A DNA stretch of 34,202 bases, taken from the NCBI GenBank assembly GCA_937139515.1, contig CAKZQI010000061.1:1-34202 (forward strand), written 5' to 3'. Below the pieces are notes generated by a model, which saw only the letters and a list, made by a program, of their open reading frames with translations, was not told the origin of the DNA and ran no database searches. This DNA is from an uncultured Armatimonadota bacterium (GTDB lineage: Bacteria; Armatimonadota; Fimbriimonadia; Fimbriimonadales; GBS-DC). Of this stretch, positions 14,821 to 22,771 are shown piece after piece. Positions within the stretch are counted from its first letter, which is position 1. Each line of letters begins with the position of its first letter. The translations under genes and the position numbers were made by a program.

Positions 14821-16854
14821 ATGGCGAAGATAGAAATCACGAAGACCGAGCTGGTTTGGCCCGGCAAGTACAACGAGGATGGCACGCTCAAGGAGGTGCC
14901 CCGCGTCAGCCTACCGTTCCAAGTGATCGAGCGGGTCAACGAGAGCCGTGCCACCCGCGAAGCCCGCAGGAGCCAGACCCCCTCGCTGTTTGACATCTAC
15001 GAAGGCAACGAGGGCGACACCTTCGAAGAGGGATGGCGCAACAAACTCATCTGGGGCGATAACCTGCTGGTGATGAGCTCCCTGCTGGAAAAGTTCGCAG
15101 GCAAAATCGACCTCATCTACATCGACCCGCCGTTTGCAACGGGAGCGGATTTTTCGTTTACAGCTACTATTGGGGAAGAGGATGAGGAGGTGAAGAAGGA
15201 GCAGTCCATTATTGAGGAGAAGGCATACCGAGATACTTGGGGGGGAGGGCTTGGAACATACTTGCAAATGATGTATGAACGCTTAGTTCTTATTCGCGAG
15301 TTATTAAGCGATCAAGGAAGTTTGTATGTCCATTGTGATTATAGAGTAAACTCACATATTAGATTAATTCTGGATGAAGTATTCGGAGAAAAACAAATGA
15401 TTAACCAGATAATTTGGCAAAAAGTAAGATCTTCAAAAGCACAAAGCAAATCATTTGGAAATGTTTCTGATATTATTTTGTTTTATTCCAAAAGTACTAA
15501 CTCAATATTTAACAGAACATATGTACCTCTCAATCCAGCGCGATTAAGAACACACTATAAGTACATCGAAGAGGGTACAGGTAGGCGGTATCAGTTATGT
15601 GACTTTACCCAGAAGGGACCTGGTCCTGCAAGGAGGTTTGGGGAAATGGGATGGCTTGAACCTCCCCCGGGCAAGCACTGGATTTGGACTCAGGAAAAAA
15701 TCGACCAAGCAATGAAAGAAGGGAGAATAGTCTTCACTTCTGGAAAAATGCCTCGTCTCAAAAGATATTTAGATGAAGTTCAGGGCAATCCAATTGAGGA
15801 TATCTGGACAGACATCGCCCCCATAAACTCTATGGCTTCAGAACGAGTTGACTACGCTACCCAAAAACCAGAAGCACTGCTGGAACGAATAATACTTGCG
15901 TCTTCTAATCCTGGTTCCCTTGTTGCCGACTTCTTCTGTGGTTCGGGCACCACGCTCGCCGTCGCCGAGGAGTTGGGGCGTCGCTGGATTGGGTGCGACC
16001 TCTCGCGCTGGGCTATCCATGTGACACGCAAACGACTGCTGGACATTCCCAACTGCAAGCCGTTTGAAGTCCTCAACCTCGGCAAGTACGAGCGCCAGTA
16101 CTGGCAAGGCGTCACCTTCAGCAACTCCCAGAACAAGACACCGAGCGTGCAGGCGCTCTACGAGTATCTCGCCTTCATCCTGAAGCTGTACGGCGCACAG
16201 CCCGTGCCCGGCGTGACCCACCTACACGGCAAGAAGGGCAAGGCGATGGTGCATATCGGCGCGGTGGACGCTCCTGTCACCATCGACGAGATTATGCAGG
16301 CGCTGGACGAGTGCGTGTCGCTCAAACAGACCGAACTGCATGTGCTCGGCTGGGAATGGGAGATGGGGCTGGCAGGTCCCAACGAAAAGAAGGGCGGTAT
16401 CCTGCACGACACCGCCAAGCAAAAAGGCGTCAAGCTCGTGCTCCTGCAAATCCCTCGCGAGGTGATGGAACAACAAGCCGTCGACAAAAACGACATCAAG
16501 TTCTACGAGCTGGCATATTTCGATGTGGGGATAACCCATCCCAAGCCCCGAACGGTTCAGCTGGAGTTGACCGACTTTGCCTCCCCGAACATGCACGAGC
16601 TTGTCCCCGAAGAGGTTCGTTGCAAAATCAGCAAGTGGTCGGACTACATCGACTACTGGGCGGTGGACTGGAACTTCCAGAACGACACCTTTGTACAGGG
16701 GTGGGTGGCGTACCGCACGCGCAAGCGGCGCACGCTCCCGCTCCAGTCCGACCCGCACACTTACGACCAGCCGGGCACCTATCGCATCCTCGTCAAGGTC
16801 ATCGACATCTTCGGCAACGACACCTCGCGGGTGTTTGAAGTGGAGGTGAAGTAG
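14821..16854 (+). CDS. mod: Type III-like site-specific adenine DNA methyltransferase (Mod), mosaic
   Basis: 677 aa. Beta-class amino-methyltransferase with motif IV IDPPF at 101-105, motif X TQKPEALLERII at 347-358 and the SAM-binding motif I FFCGSGTTLA at 371-380. The region between, where the target-recognition domain lies in this class, is encoded by unusually AT-rich DNA (~15150-15930; hand-counted lines 27-32% GC against 53-65% in lines on either side). The C-terminal ~60 residues (TYDQPGTYRILVKVIDIFGN) look like a PKD/Ig-like beta fold. The ATG at 14821 has AGGAGG nine bases upstream. The stop lies 2 nt before the Res start, so they form one operon and presumably one complex: Mod provides sequence recognition and N6-adenine methylation that protects host sites. 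Confidence 0.92.
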   Translation: MAKIEITKTELVWPGKYNEDGTLKEVPRVSLPFQVIERVNESRATREARRSQTPSLFDIYEGNEGDTFEEGWRNKLIWGDNLLVMSSLLEKFAGKIDLIYIDPPFATGADFSFTATIGEEDEEVKKEQSIIEEKAYRDTWGGGLGTYLQMMYERLVLIRELLSDQGSLYVHCDYRVNSHIRLILDEVFGEKQMINQIIWQKVRSSKAQSKSFGNVSDIILFYSKSTNSIFNRTYVPLNPARLRTHYKYIEEGTGRRYQLCDFTQKGPGPARRFGEMGWLEPPPGKHWIWTQEKIDQAMKEGRIVFTSGKMPRLKRYLDEVQGNPIEDIWTDIAPINSMASERVDYATQKPEALLERIILASSNPGSLVADFFCGSGTTLAVAEELGRRWIGCDLSRWAIHVTRKRLLDIPNCKPFEVLNLGKYERQYWQGVTFSNSQNKTPSVQALYEYLAFILKLYGAQPVPGVTHLHGKKGKAMVHIGAVDAPVTIDEIMQALDECVSLKQTELHVLGWEWEMGLAGPNEKKGGILHDTAKQKGVKLVLLQIPREVMEQQAVDKNDIKFYELAYFDVGITHPKPRTVQLELTDFASPNMHELVPEEVRCKISKWSDYIDYWAVDWNFQNDTFVQGWVAYRTRKRRTLPLQSDPHTYDQPGTYRILVKVIDIFGNDTSRVFEVEVK

Positions 16855-16856
16855 CG

Positions 16857-19685
16857 GTGGCGAAAGCAGTCATCAACTACGACAAGGACCTGCCCGAAGT
16901 GCCCGACCGCCGTCCTTGGGAGAAGCCGACCCAGCATCTGGTGAAGGACGAATCGGCCCCGACGGGGTGGAGCGTCGCTGAAGGTCGTCGACCGAGTCAG
17001 CTTCTGCTCGTGCCCCAAATTCGTGAGCAGGTGGACTGTTGGCGCGAACAGGGCTACCCCGGCGCCTCAGAGGTCACGCAACGGCTCTTCCAGTACTGGT
17101 TTGAGGAAGACCACGAGGTGCGGGGCTTCGCTGTGCCCTTCCGATACTACTTCTGCCAGCGCGAAGCCATCGAGACGCTCGTGTGGCTGGTGGAGATAGC
17201 CCAAGTGCGCGATGTGCAAGCGCTGATAGAGACGCAAGCGCCCCTGTTCCCAAAAGACCTCTTTGATAAGAACATCGAGTTTGAAACACGGCTCTTGAAT
17301 GGCAATCCCCAACGAATCGTGCGACGCTATGTGCCCGAGTTAGACAAAGTGGGCGAGCAGGAGCTGCCCCCCGAAAACCTGCGTCGGTTCGCCTTCAAGA
17401 TGGCGACTGGCTCTGGCAAGACTTGGGTGATGGCGATGGCGGTGGTGTGGTCTTATTTTCATCGGCGCCAGGTAGAGGGGTCGGACTTGGCGCCCAACTT
17501 CCTGATTATCGCCCCGAATGTGATTGTGTACCAGCGATTGGAGCGGGACTTCAATTCGAACCACATCTTTCGTGAACTTCCCCTGATACCGCCAGAGTGG
17601 CGCTCGGCTTTCAATCTCAAGGTCATCCTGCGTGGTGAGGCGACCGAGCCTGACCCTTCAGGCAACCTCTTCCTGACGAACATCCAACAGATTTACGAAT
17701 CGCGCGAGCAAGACTGGACACCGATGAACGCTGTCGAGGCTCTGCTGGGCAGAAAGCCTCAGAAAGACCTCGCCTCTTCCAACCAGCGCTCTATGTTGGA
17801 GCGGGTGAAGTCGTTGAAGGAGCTGGTGGTCATCAACGATGAGGCGCACCATGTCCACGAGACGGAGCTGAAATGGAGCCAAGCTTTGCTTAGCATTCAC
17901 AGCACCTTGTCGAAGGGGCTGGCTCTGTGGCTGGACTTCTCGGCAACGCCCAAAGACCAGAACGGGATGTACTTCCCGTGGACCGTATGCGACTATCCGC
18001 TGGCGCAGGCGGTGGAAGACCGCATCGTCAAAGCACCCCTCATCGTCACGAAAGAAGATGAGCCTGCACACCCGCACCAAGACCCAGAGCAGGTCACCAA
18101 AGAGAACCTCGGGGAGAAGTACGGCTTCTGGCTTCGTGCGGCGGTGCAACGCTGGAAAGAGCATTACGCGGTCTACAAGGAGCTCGGTGTGCGCCCCATC
18201 CTGTTCATCATGGTGGAGAAGAACGCCTACGCCGACGCCATCGGGGAGTACCTTGTCAAAACGAAAGAGTTCGGCTTCAAAGCATCGGAAGTGCTCGTCA
18301 TCCACACCGATAGCACGGGCGAGGTCTCCAAAGGGGATTTAGAGAAGGCACGCGCCGCCGCACGGGATGTCGACCGTGCCGATAGCAAGGTGAAGGTCAT
18401 CGTGAGCGTGTTAATGCTTCGCGAGGGGTGGGATGTGCGTAATGTGACCGTGGTACTGGGTCTGCGCCCGTTCACGGCGAAGGCGGAAATCCTGCCTGAG
18501 CAGGTCATCGGGCGCGGGCTTCGGCTGATGTCCCCAATCAGCCCAGACCGCACCCAGACGCTGGAGGTGTTGGGAACGCCCAAACTGCTGGAGACCCTGC
18601 GTACCCAACTGGAGACCGAGGGCGTAGGTATTGCCACCACACGGAGCGACCCACTTGCTCCCGTCGTCGTAGCACCCGAACAGGGGCGGTTGCAGTACGA
18701 CATCGCCATCCCGCTCACCAAACCCAGCCTCACCTACAACTTTCGTAAACTAAGCGAACTGAACATCAGCCAGCTCGAACCTATCTTTGAGCAAGAGGAG
18801 CTGGCGGAGTCGTACCGTGTCAGGCTGCAACTTGAATTCGCTACAACCGAGACCGAAGTCCACCAAGCAGAGATTGCAGGAAGCGAACCCCCGCCCTCGC
18901 AAGAACTGCTTGCGCGCATCACGAATGACCTTATGGCGTGTGCGAGGCTCCCGAACCGATTCGCAGAGCTGTACCCCCTCGTGCGCCAGTACATCCGAGA
19001 GCGCTGTTTCGGCAGGGAGGTCGACTTGGACGATGAGCGTGTGCGCTCCCACTTAGCCCGGCTCGAAATCCGAGAGGGCATCGCAAAATATCTTGCGCGT
19101 AAGATTGCCGAGCTGACCATGGAACGCTGTGCACTCGAGTTCGAGAGGGCGGACTTCAAGTTGTCTCAGACCCAGCCGTTCAGCTGGCGTCGGAACCTGC
19201 CCCCGCTGGTGGCGACTAAGACCGTCTTTAACTTTGTAGCCACTTACAACGACTTCGAGCGCCAGTTTGCGGAGTTCCTTGACCAAGCGCGTGATGTGGT
19301 GCGCTTTGCTTCACTGGGCACGACCCAGCAGGGCGACTCGGGCACTCTGTTCCGCGTGGACTATCTAAAGCCCAGCGGAGCCATCGGTTTCTATCATCCC
19401 GACTGTGTGGTCGTTCAGCAGACCGACGAAGGCGAAGTGAACTGGATTGTCGAGACGAAGGGGCGCGTCTGGGAAGGAACAGAGGCAAAAGATGATGCGG
19501 TGCGCACCTGGTGTGAGCGTATCCGCTCGGCAACAGGCAACAGATGGGAATATGTGCGTGTTGACCAGGACAAGTTCGAGGCTTTCTCTCGTGCTCAACG
19601 AGGGAAGAGGTTTGCAGCCCTGATTGCGTATTTGAACCATCCAACGGGTCTCTACTCCCACGAGGAGAACGATCAGACACCCTAA
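16857..19685 (+). CDS. res: Type III-like restriction endonuclease subunit (Res; helicase plus PD-(D/E)XK nuclease)
   Basis: 942 aa. Superfamily 2 helicase motor: Walker A MATGSGKTWVMAMA (~182-195), DEAH box VVINDEAHH (324-332), motif III FSATP, and the second RecA lobe with VIVSVLMLREGWDVRNV and EQVIGRGLRL. The C-terminal nuclease (~844-880) shows HPDCVVV then IVETKGRVWEG, giving the D...(E)xK pattern. The length matches type III Res and the related BPTD_3080-type endonucleases. The GTG start follows the mod stop by 2 nt. It translocates on DNA and cuts unmethylated sites with Mod. Its stop overlaps by 4 nt the stop of the convergent GH140-like gene. No frameshift or missing motif was seen, so it is probably functional. 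Confidence 0.93.
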   Translation: MAKAVINYDKDLPEVPDRRPWEKPTQHLVKDESAPTGWSVAEGRRPSQLLLVPQIREQVDCWREQGYPGASEVTQRLFQYWFEEDHEVRGFAVPFRYYFCQREAIETLVWLVEIAQVRDVQALIETQAPLFPKDLFDKNIEFETRLLNGNPQRIVRRYVPELDKVGEQELPPENLRRFAFKMATGSGKTWVMAMAVVWSYFHRRQVEGSDLAPNFLIIAPNVIVYQRLERDFNSNHIFRELPLIPPEWRSAFNLKVILRGEATEPDPSGNLFLTNIQQIYESREQDWTPMNAVEALLGRKPQKDLASSNQRSMLERVKSLKELVVINDEAHHVHETELKWSQALLSIHSTLSKGLALWLDFSATPKDQNGMYFPWTVCDYPLAQAVEDRIVKAPLIVTKEDEPAHPHQDPEQVTKENLGEKYGFWLRAAVQRWKEHYAVYKELGVRPILFIMVEKNAYADAIGEYLVKTKEFGFKASEVLVIHTDSTGEVSKGDLEKARAAARDVDRADSKVKVIVSVLMLREGWDVRNVTVVLGLRPFTAKAEILPEQVIGRGLRLMSPISPDRTQTLEVLGTPKLLETLRTQLETEGVGIATTRSDPLAPVVVAPEQGRLQYDIAIPLTKPSLTYNFRKLSELNISQLEPIFEQEELAESYRVRLQLEFATTETEVHQAEIAGSEPPPSQELLARITNDLMACARLPNRFAELYPLVRQYIRERCFGREVDLDDERVRSHLARLEIREGIAKYLARKIAELTMERCALEFERADFKLSQTQPFSWRRNLPPLVATKTVFNFVATYNDFERQFAEFLDQARDVVRFASLGTTQQGDSGTLFRVDYLKPSGAIGFYHPDCVVVQQTDEGEVNWIVETKGRVWEGTEAKDDAVRTWCERIRSATGNRWEYVRVDQDKFEAFSRAQRGKRFAALIAYLNHPTGLYSHEENDQTP

Positions 19686-21031
19686 CGCACCCTGCCCGGA
19701 GGCGGGTACCGACGCCCTTGCTCATCAAGCACTAACACCCAGTCGGTATCGGGTTCGGCATTCTCTGGCGGAAGAAAAGTGCGCTCGCCTTTGCGGTCAA
19801 AAGTGCCTATCTGCTGTGCCTTTCCTGTGCGGGGGTCGTACCACCACGCCACCACCTGACGTCCCTCCAGTCGGTCAAGCCCCACCGTGATGGGGGCTGA
19901 ATGCGGGCAGTAGAGGAAGGCGTAGCTTCCATCCGCCCCGCGCGCAGCGCGTATGCGTGTGCGCCCAGTGCCCACCTCGGAGCGTATCAGCGATTGGTCG
20001 GGCACACGCATCAACATCGGGCGCGAAAGCACCAGCCTCTTCGCATACTGAACCTGAGAAGCTGCAGGCAGTTGAAGTGCCGACCGCCAGTCCAGCCGTG
20101 CCCCCGTAATCGGTTGATGCTTGGCAGGGTCGTAAAACTGCCATATCTCGTGGCAGCCGTAAGTATGCCCATGCGCCCCTGCGAAGAGGGCAAGATAGGT
20201 CGCTCGGCGCACATCAAACGCCACGAACCGCTCATTTTCGGGATTGAAACCGATAGGGTGATGTTCGTAGTTCGGTTCACCATCCATGCACGGCTTGACA
20301 GGCTGGAGGGAATAGTCGCGCTCAATCATCTCATCATTGGGGTGGTAGCGATGACTATGTCCCGATTGGAGCATGTTGAAGTCCAGCCACGGCTCGGTGT
20401 GAAGAGCCTGCGAGGAAGACATTCCGCCCATCGGATGGTAAGTGATGAGGTGTGCGCCCTCATCGCCTGCGCGTAGCCCCTCCGCCATCGCACGGACAAT
20501 GGCGCGGTGCTTCTCATTCTCCACTGGGCGGTCGCCCCCTAAAATCCAGATAATCGGCTTATTGCGGTACCGCCTGCCCAAAAACTCGCCGTAGATGCGA
20601 GCGTTCTCTGGGGTGAAAATCTCAGGTCCTACGCCCCACCGCTTGTTGAACTTGTCGCCCCATGTGGGGAGCATTCCGACAAACAGTCTCAGTGACTCGG
20701 CGAGATTCACGATAGCGTCCACGTGCTGGAAGTAGGCTTCGTTAGGGCGTGTGGGGTCGTTCTCGTGCAGTGGGGTGTGTCCATAGGGATTGGGGGTTCC
20801 CAGACCGTCCAACTCTGCAAGCACCACTGCTTGAATCACAGTGAACCCTTTGCGGGCGCGGTCGCGGAGGTAATGTTCGGCTTCCTCCCGATTGAGCCGA
20901 TGGAACAGCTCCCAGGCGGTGTCGCCCAAATAGAAGAACGGGGTTCCGCGTTCGGTGACTAAAAACCGCCCCGACCCAGAGTGAGAAGGCTCCTGAAAAA
21001 CCCGTAGTTTGGGCAAGCGCATGCGTCTCAT
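19682..21031 (-). CDS. DUF4038/GH140-like (apiosidase-like) glycoside hydrolase
   Basis: 449 aa. TIM-barrel opening typical of DUF4038: TERGTPFFYLGDTAWELFHR, then EEAEHYLRDRARKGFTVIQA, IIWILGGDRPVEN, SHRYHPND and PCMDGEPNYEHHP. The Asp in GGDRP and the Glu in DGEPNYE are the likely catalytic acids of GH140. The C-terminal ~90 residues (RAARGADGSYAFLYCP, VAWWYDPRTGKAQQIG) match the beta-sandwich that usually closes this family, often named putative collagen-binding. No signal peptide is visible, so it may act inside the cell on imported oligosaccharides or need another start; ATG at 21031 or M4 are both possible. It stands alone on this strand. Confidence 0.85.
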   Translation of the reverse strand: MRRMRLPKLRVFQEPSHSGSGRFLVTERGTPFFYLGDTAWELFHRLNREEAEHYLRDRARKGFTVIQAVVLAELDGLGTPNPYGHTPLHENDPTRPNEAYFQHVDAIVNLAESLRLFVGMLPTWGDKFNKRWGVGPEIFTPENARIYGEFLGRRYRNKPIIWILGGDRPVENEKHRAIVRAMAEGLRAGDEGAHLITYHPMGGMSSSQALHTEPWLDFNMLQSGHSHRYHPNDEMIERDYSLQPVKPCMDGEPNYEHHPIGFNPENERFVAFDVRRATYLALFAGAHGHTYGCHEIWQFYDPAKHQPITGARLDWRSALQLPAASQVQYAKRLVLSRPMLMRVPDQSLIRSEVGTGRTRIRAARGADGSYAFLYCPHSAPITVGLDRLEGRQVVAWWYDPRTGKAQQIGTFDRKGERTFLPPENAEPDTDWVLVLDEQGRRYPPPGRVR

Positions 21032-21202
21032 AGGGTGAGTCTACCGCATGGGATTTTCTCGCATCAGAGAGAATCTCCTGCGAATGGGCTTGATACCATC
21101 TTTGACCCCTTAGAGGGCTGGGGAGCGAGTCTGTTGCTCCTCCGCAAGCGTGGGGAACCACCCATACCCCCTCCCCCTGCATTTAGGGGGGAGGTTTGGG
21201 GA

Positions 21203-21523
21203 GCTGACAAGGGTACGGGCGTTGGGTACAAAATCACACCGAACCCGCCCGATTTCAACGCCCCCCGTTTACTACTCCTCGCGCCCTTCCTTGTCATTCC
21301 GAGCCGAAGGCGAGGAGACCCTTCGCTTCGCTCAGGGTGACAAAGGGGAATCGGAGCGTGAATGAAGGGTTTGTACCAAGGGGTTCGTTGAGATTCTTCG
21401 CTTCGCTCAGAATGACAGGAAGGGGATGCCGAATGACAGTTGGGGTTTCGTGGTTGAATATGGGGTTTGAACATTGGGCGCAGCAGAGAGAGTGTTGAAC
21501 CTAAGCGATGTACCCTTGTCAGC
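21203..21523. repeat. Nested palindromic element with perfect 14-bp ends GCTGACAAGGGTAC
   Basis: GCTGACAAGGGTAC at 21203-21216 is perfectly inverted as GTACCCTTGTCAGC at 21510-21523. Inside lie two opposed copies of the CCCTTCGCTTCGCTCAGGGTGACA/GATTCTTCGCTTCGCTCAGA-type unit (about 21295-21345 and 21391-21418). The design is the same as the element at 6752-7017, and its right end equals 5121-5134. The stretch 21032-21628 contains no gene. Confidence 0.72.
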
Positions 21524-21556
21524 CCTAGCCCTTTCCCTAATACAGGGGGTAAAATC

Positions 21557-21582
21557 GGTTCCCCACGCTTGCGGGGGGAACC
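21557..21582. repeat. GGTTCCCC hairpin upstream of the gamma-synthase gene
   Basis: GGTTCCCC pairs with GGGGAACC, followed by TAAAGGAGGGGGGT. An almost identical module is at 26096-26140, so it is a second small dispersed palindrome. Confidence 0.6.
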
Positions 21583-21600
21583 TAAAGGAGGGGGGTCAGG

Positions 21601-21606
21601 TATACT
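21601..21606 (+). promoter_or_regulatory. Putative -10 hexamer TATACT for the gamma-synthase gene
   Basis: GGTATACT lies 22 nt before the ATG at 21629, and GGAG at 21615-21618 serves as ribosome site. This gene therefore has a short ordinary leader, unlike the near-leaderless ones. Confidence 0.4.
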
Positions 21607-21628
21607 CCTTGCCCGGAGAGTAAAGGGA

Positions 21629-22771
21629 ATGCAGTTCGAAACACGCGCCATCCGAGTTGGTCAAGACCCCGACCCCGCTACGGGGGCTGTGATTGTGCCG
21701 ATTTATGCCACCACCAACTTCGAGCGTCCCTCGGTAGAACACGGTGAGGGCTACGAATATTCGCGCGTCGCCAACCCCACCCGCACCGCCGCCGAGCAGT
21801 GTCTCGCCTCGTTGGAAAACGCCAAGTACTGTTTCTTGTTCGCTTCGGGCATGGCGGCGGAAACGGCCGTCTTGGGAGTGCTCCGACCGGGCGACCATAT
21901 CCTCTGTACGCGCGATGTGTACGGAGGAACCATCTCGCTAATGAAGCAGTTCGCGCCCCAGCGGGGCATTCAGGTGAGCTATGTGGACATGCGCTCGCCC
22001 GACTGCGTACGTGAGGCAATCCTGCCCCACACGCGCCTGATGTGGCTCGAATCGCCCACCAACCCGCTCACCTATGTCCACGACATCCCCACCCTCGTGC
22101 AGATAGCGAAGGAGCGAGGCGTCCTGACCGTGATGGACAACACCTTCGCATCGCCCTACCTGCAGAACCCCCTTGACTGGGGTGTGGACATCGTGCTCCA
22201 CAGCGTGACGAAGTATCTGGGTGGACACAGCGATGTGCTCGGAGGCGCAGTGGTGTTCAACCGAGACGACCTGCACGAACCTCTCTGGGACCAGCAGGCA
22301 ATCGGTGGGGGCGTGCTGTCGCCCTTTGAGAGCTGGCTTCTGCTGAGGGGAATGAAGACGCTCGCCCTGCGCATGCGCCAACACTGCCACAACGCCCAAC
22401 GAATTGCCGAACACTTAGAGCAACATCCCAAAGTGAAGCGCGTGCTGTACCCCGGCTTGCCCAGCCATCCCCAGCACGAGCTGGCGAAGCGACTAATGCG
22501 CGGGTTTGGCGGAATGCTCGCCATCTACATCGAAGGCGGGCGCGAAGAGGCAAACCGATTTTGCACGAGCCTGCGCCTGTTCACTCTCGCCAGCAGTCTG
22601 GGCGGGGTCGAATCGCTCGTGGGCTACCCCATCACGATGTCGCACGGCAGTCTCTCGCCCGATGAGCAAGCCGAGCGCGGACTGACCGAGAACCTGATCC
22701 GCCTCTCAGTCGGCATCGAACACGCCGACGATTTGATAGAAGACCTCGAGCAGGCGCTGGCGCAGATATGA
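21629..22771 (+). CDS. Cystathionine gamma-synthase/gamma-lyase family PLP enzyme
   Basis: 380 aa, standard for the Cys/Met metabolism PLP family. The PLP lysine is K195 in HSVTKYLGGHSDVLGG; D170 (VMDNTFASPYLQNP) would hold the pyridine nitrogen; YSRVANPTR (45-53) binds phosphate; FASGMAA (71-77) is the other cofactor loop. The N-terminal ETRAIRVGQDPDPATGAVIV is typical. It works in trans-sulfuration: cystathionine formation from O-acyl-homoserine and cysteine, or cleavage to cysteine; sequence by eye does not separate MetB from MetC/CTH. The ATG at 21629 has GGAG upstream; the frame extends to 21467 only by reading through repeats. The TGA overlaps the next ATG (ATGA at 22768-22771), so it is coupled to the hydantoinase gene. 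Confidence 0.93.
   Translation: MQFETRAIRVGQDPDPATGAVIVPIYATTNFERPSVEHGEGYEYSRVANPTRTAAEQCLASLENAKYCFLFASGMAAETAVLGVLRPGDHILCTRDVYGGTISLMKQFAPQRGIQVSYVDMRSPDCVREAILPHTRLMWLESPTNPLTYVHDIPTLVQIAKERGVLTVMDNTFASPYLQNPLDWGVDIVLHSVTKYLGGHSDVLGGAVVFNRDDLHEPLWDQQAIGGGVLSPFESWLLLRGMKTLALRMRQHCHNAQRIAEHLEQHPKVKRVLYPGLPSHPQHELAKRLMRGFGGMLAIYIEGGREEANRFCTSLRLFTLASSLGGVESLVGYPITMSHGSLSPDEQAERGLTENLIRLSVGIEHADDLIEDLEQALAQI

Noticed and set aside
21467-21628. Upstream extension of the cystathionine enzyme frame
   Set aside because: It reads through the repeat element and hairpin; the conserved protein starts at 21629 with a ribosome site.
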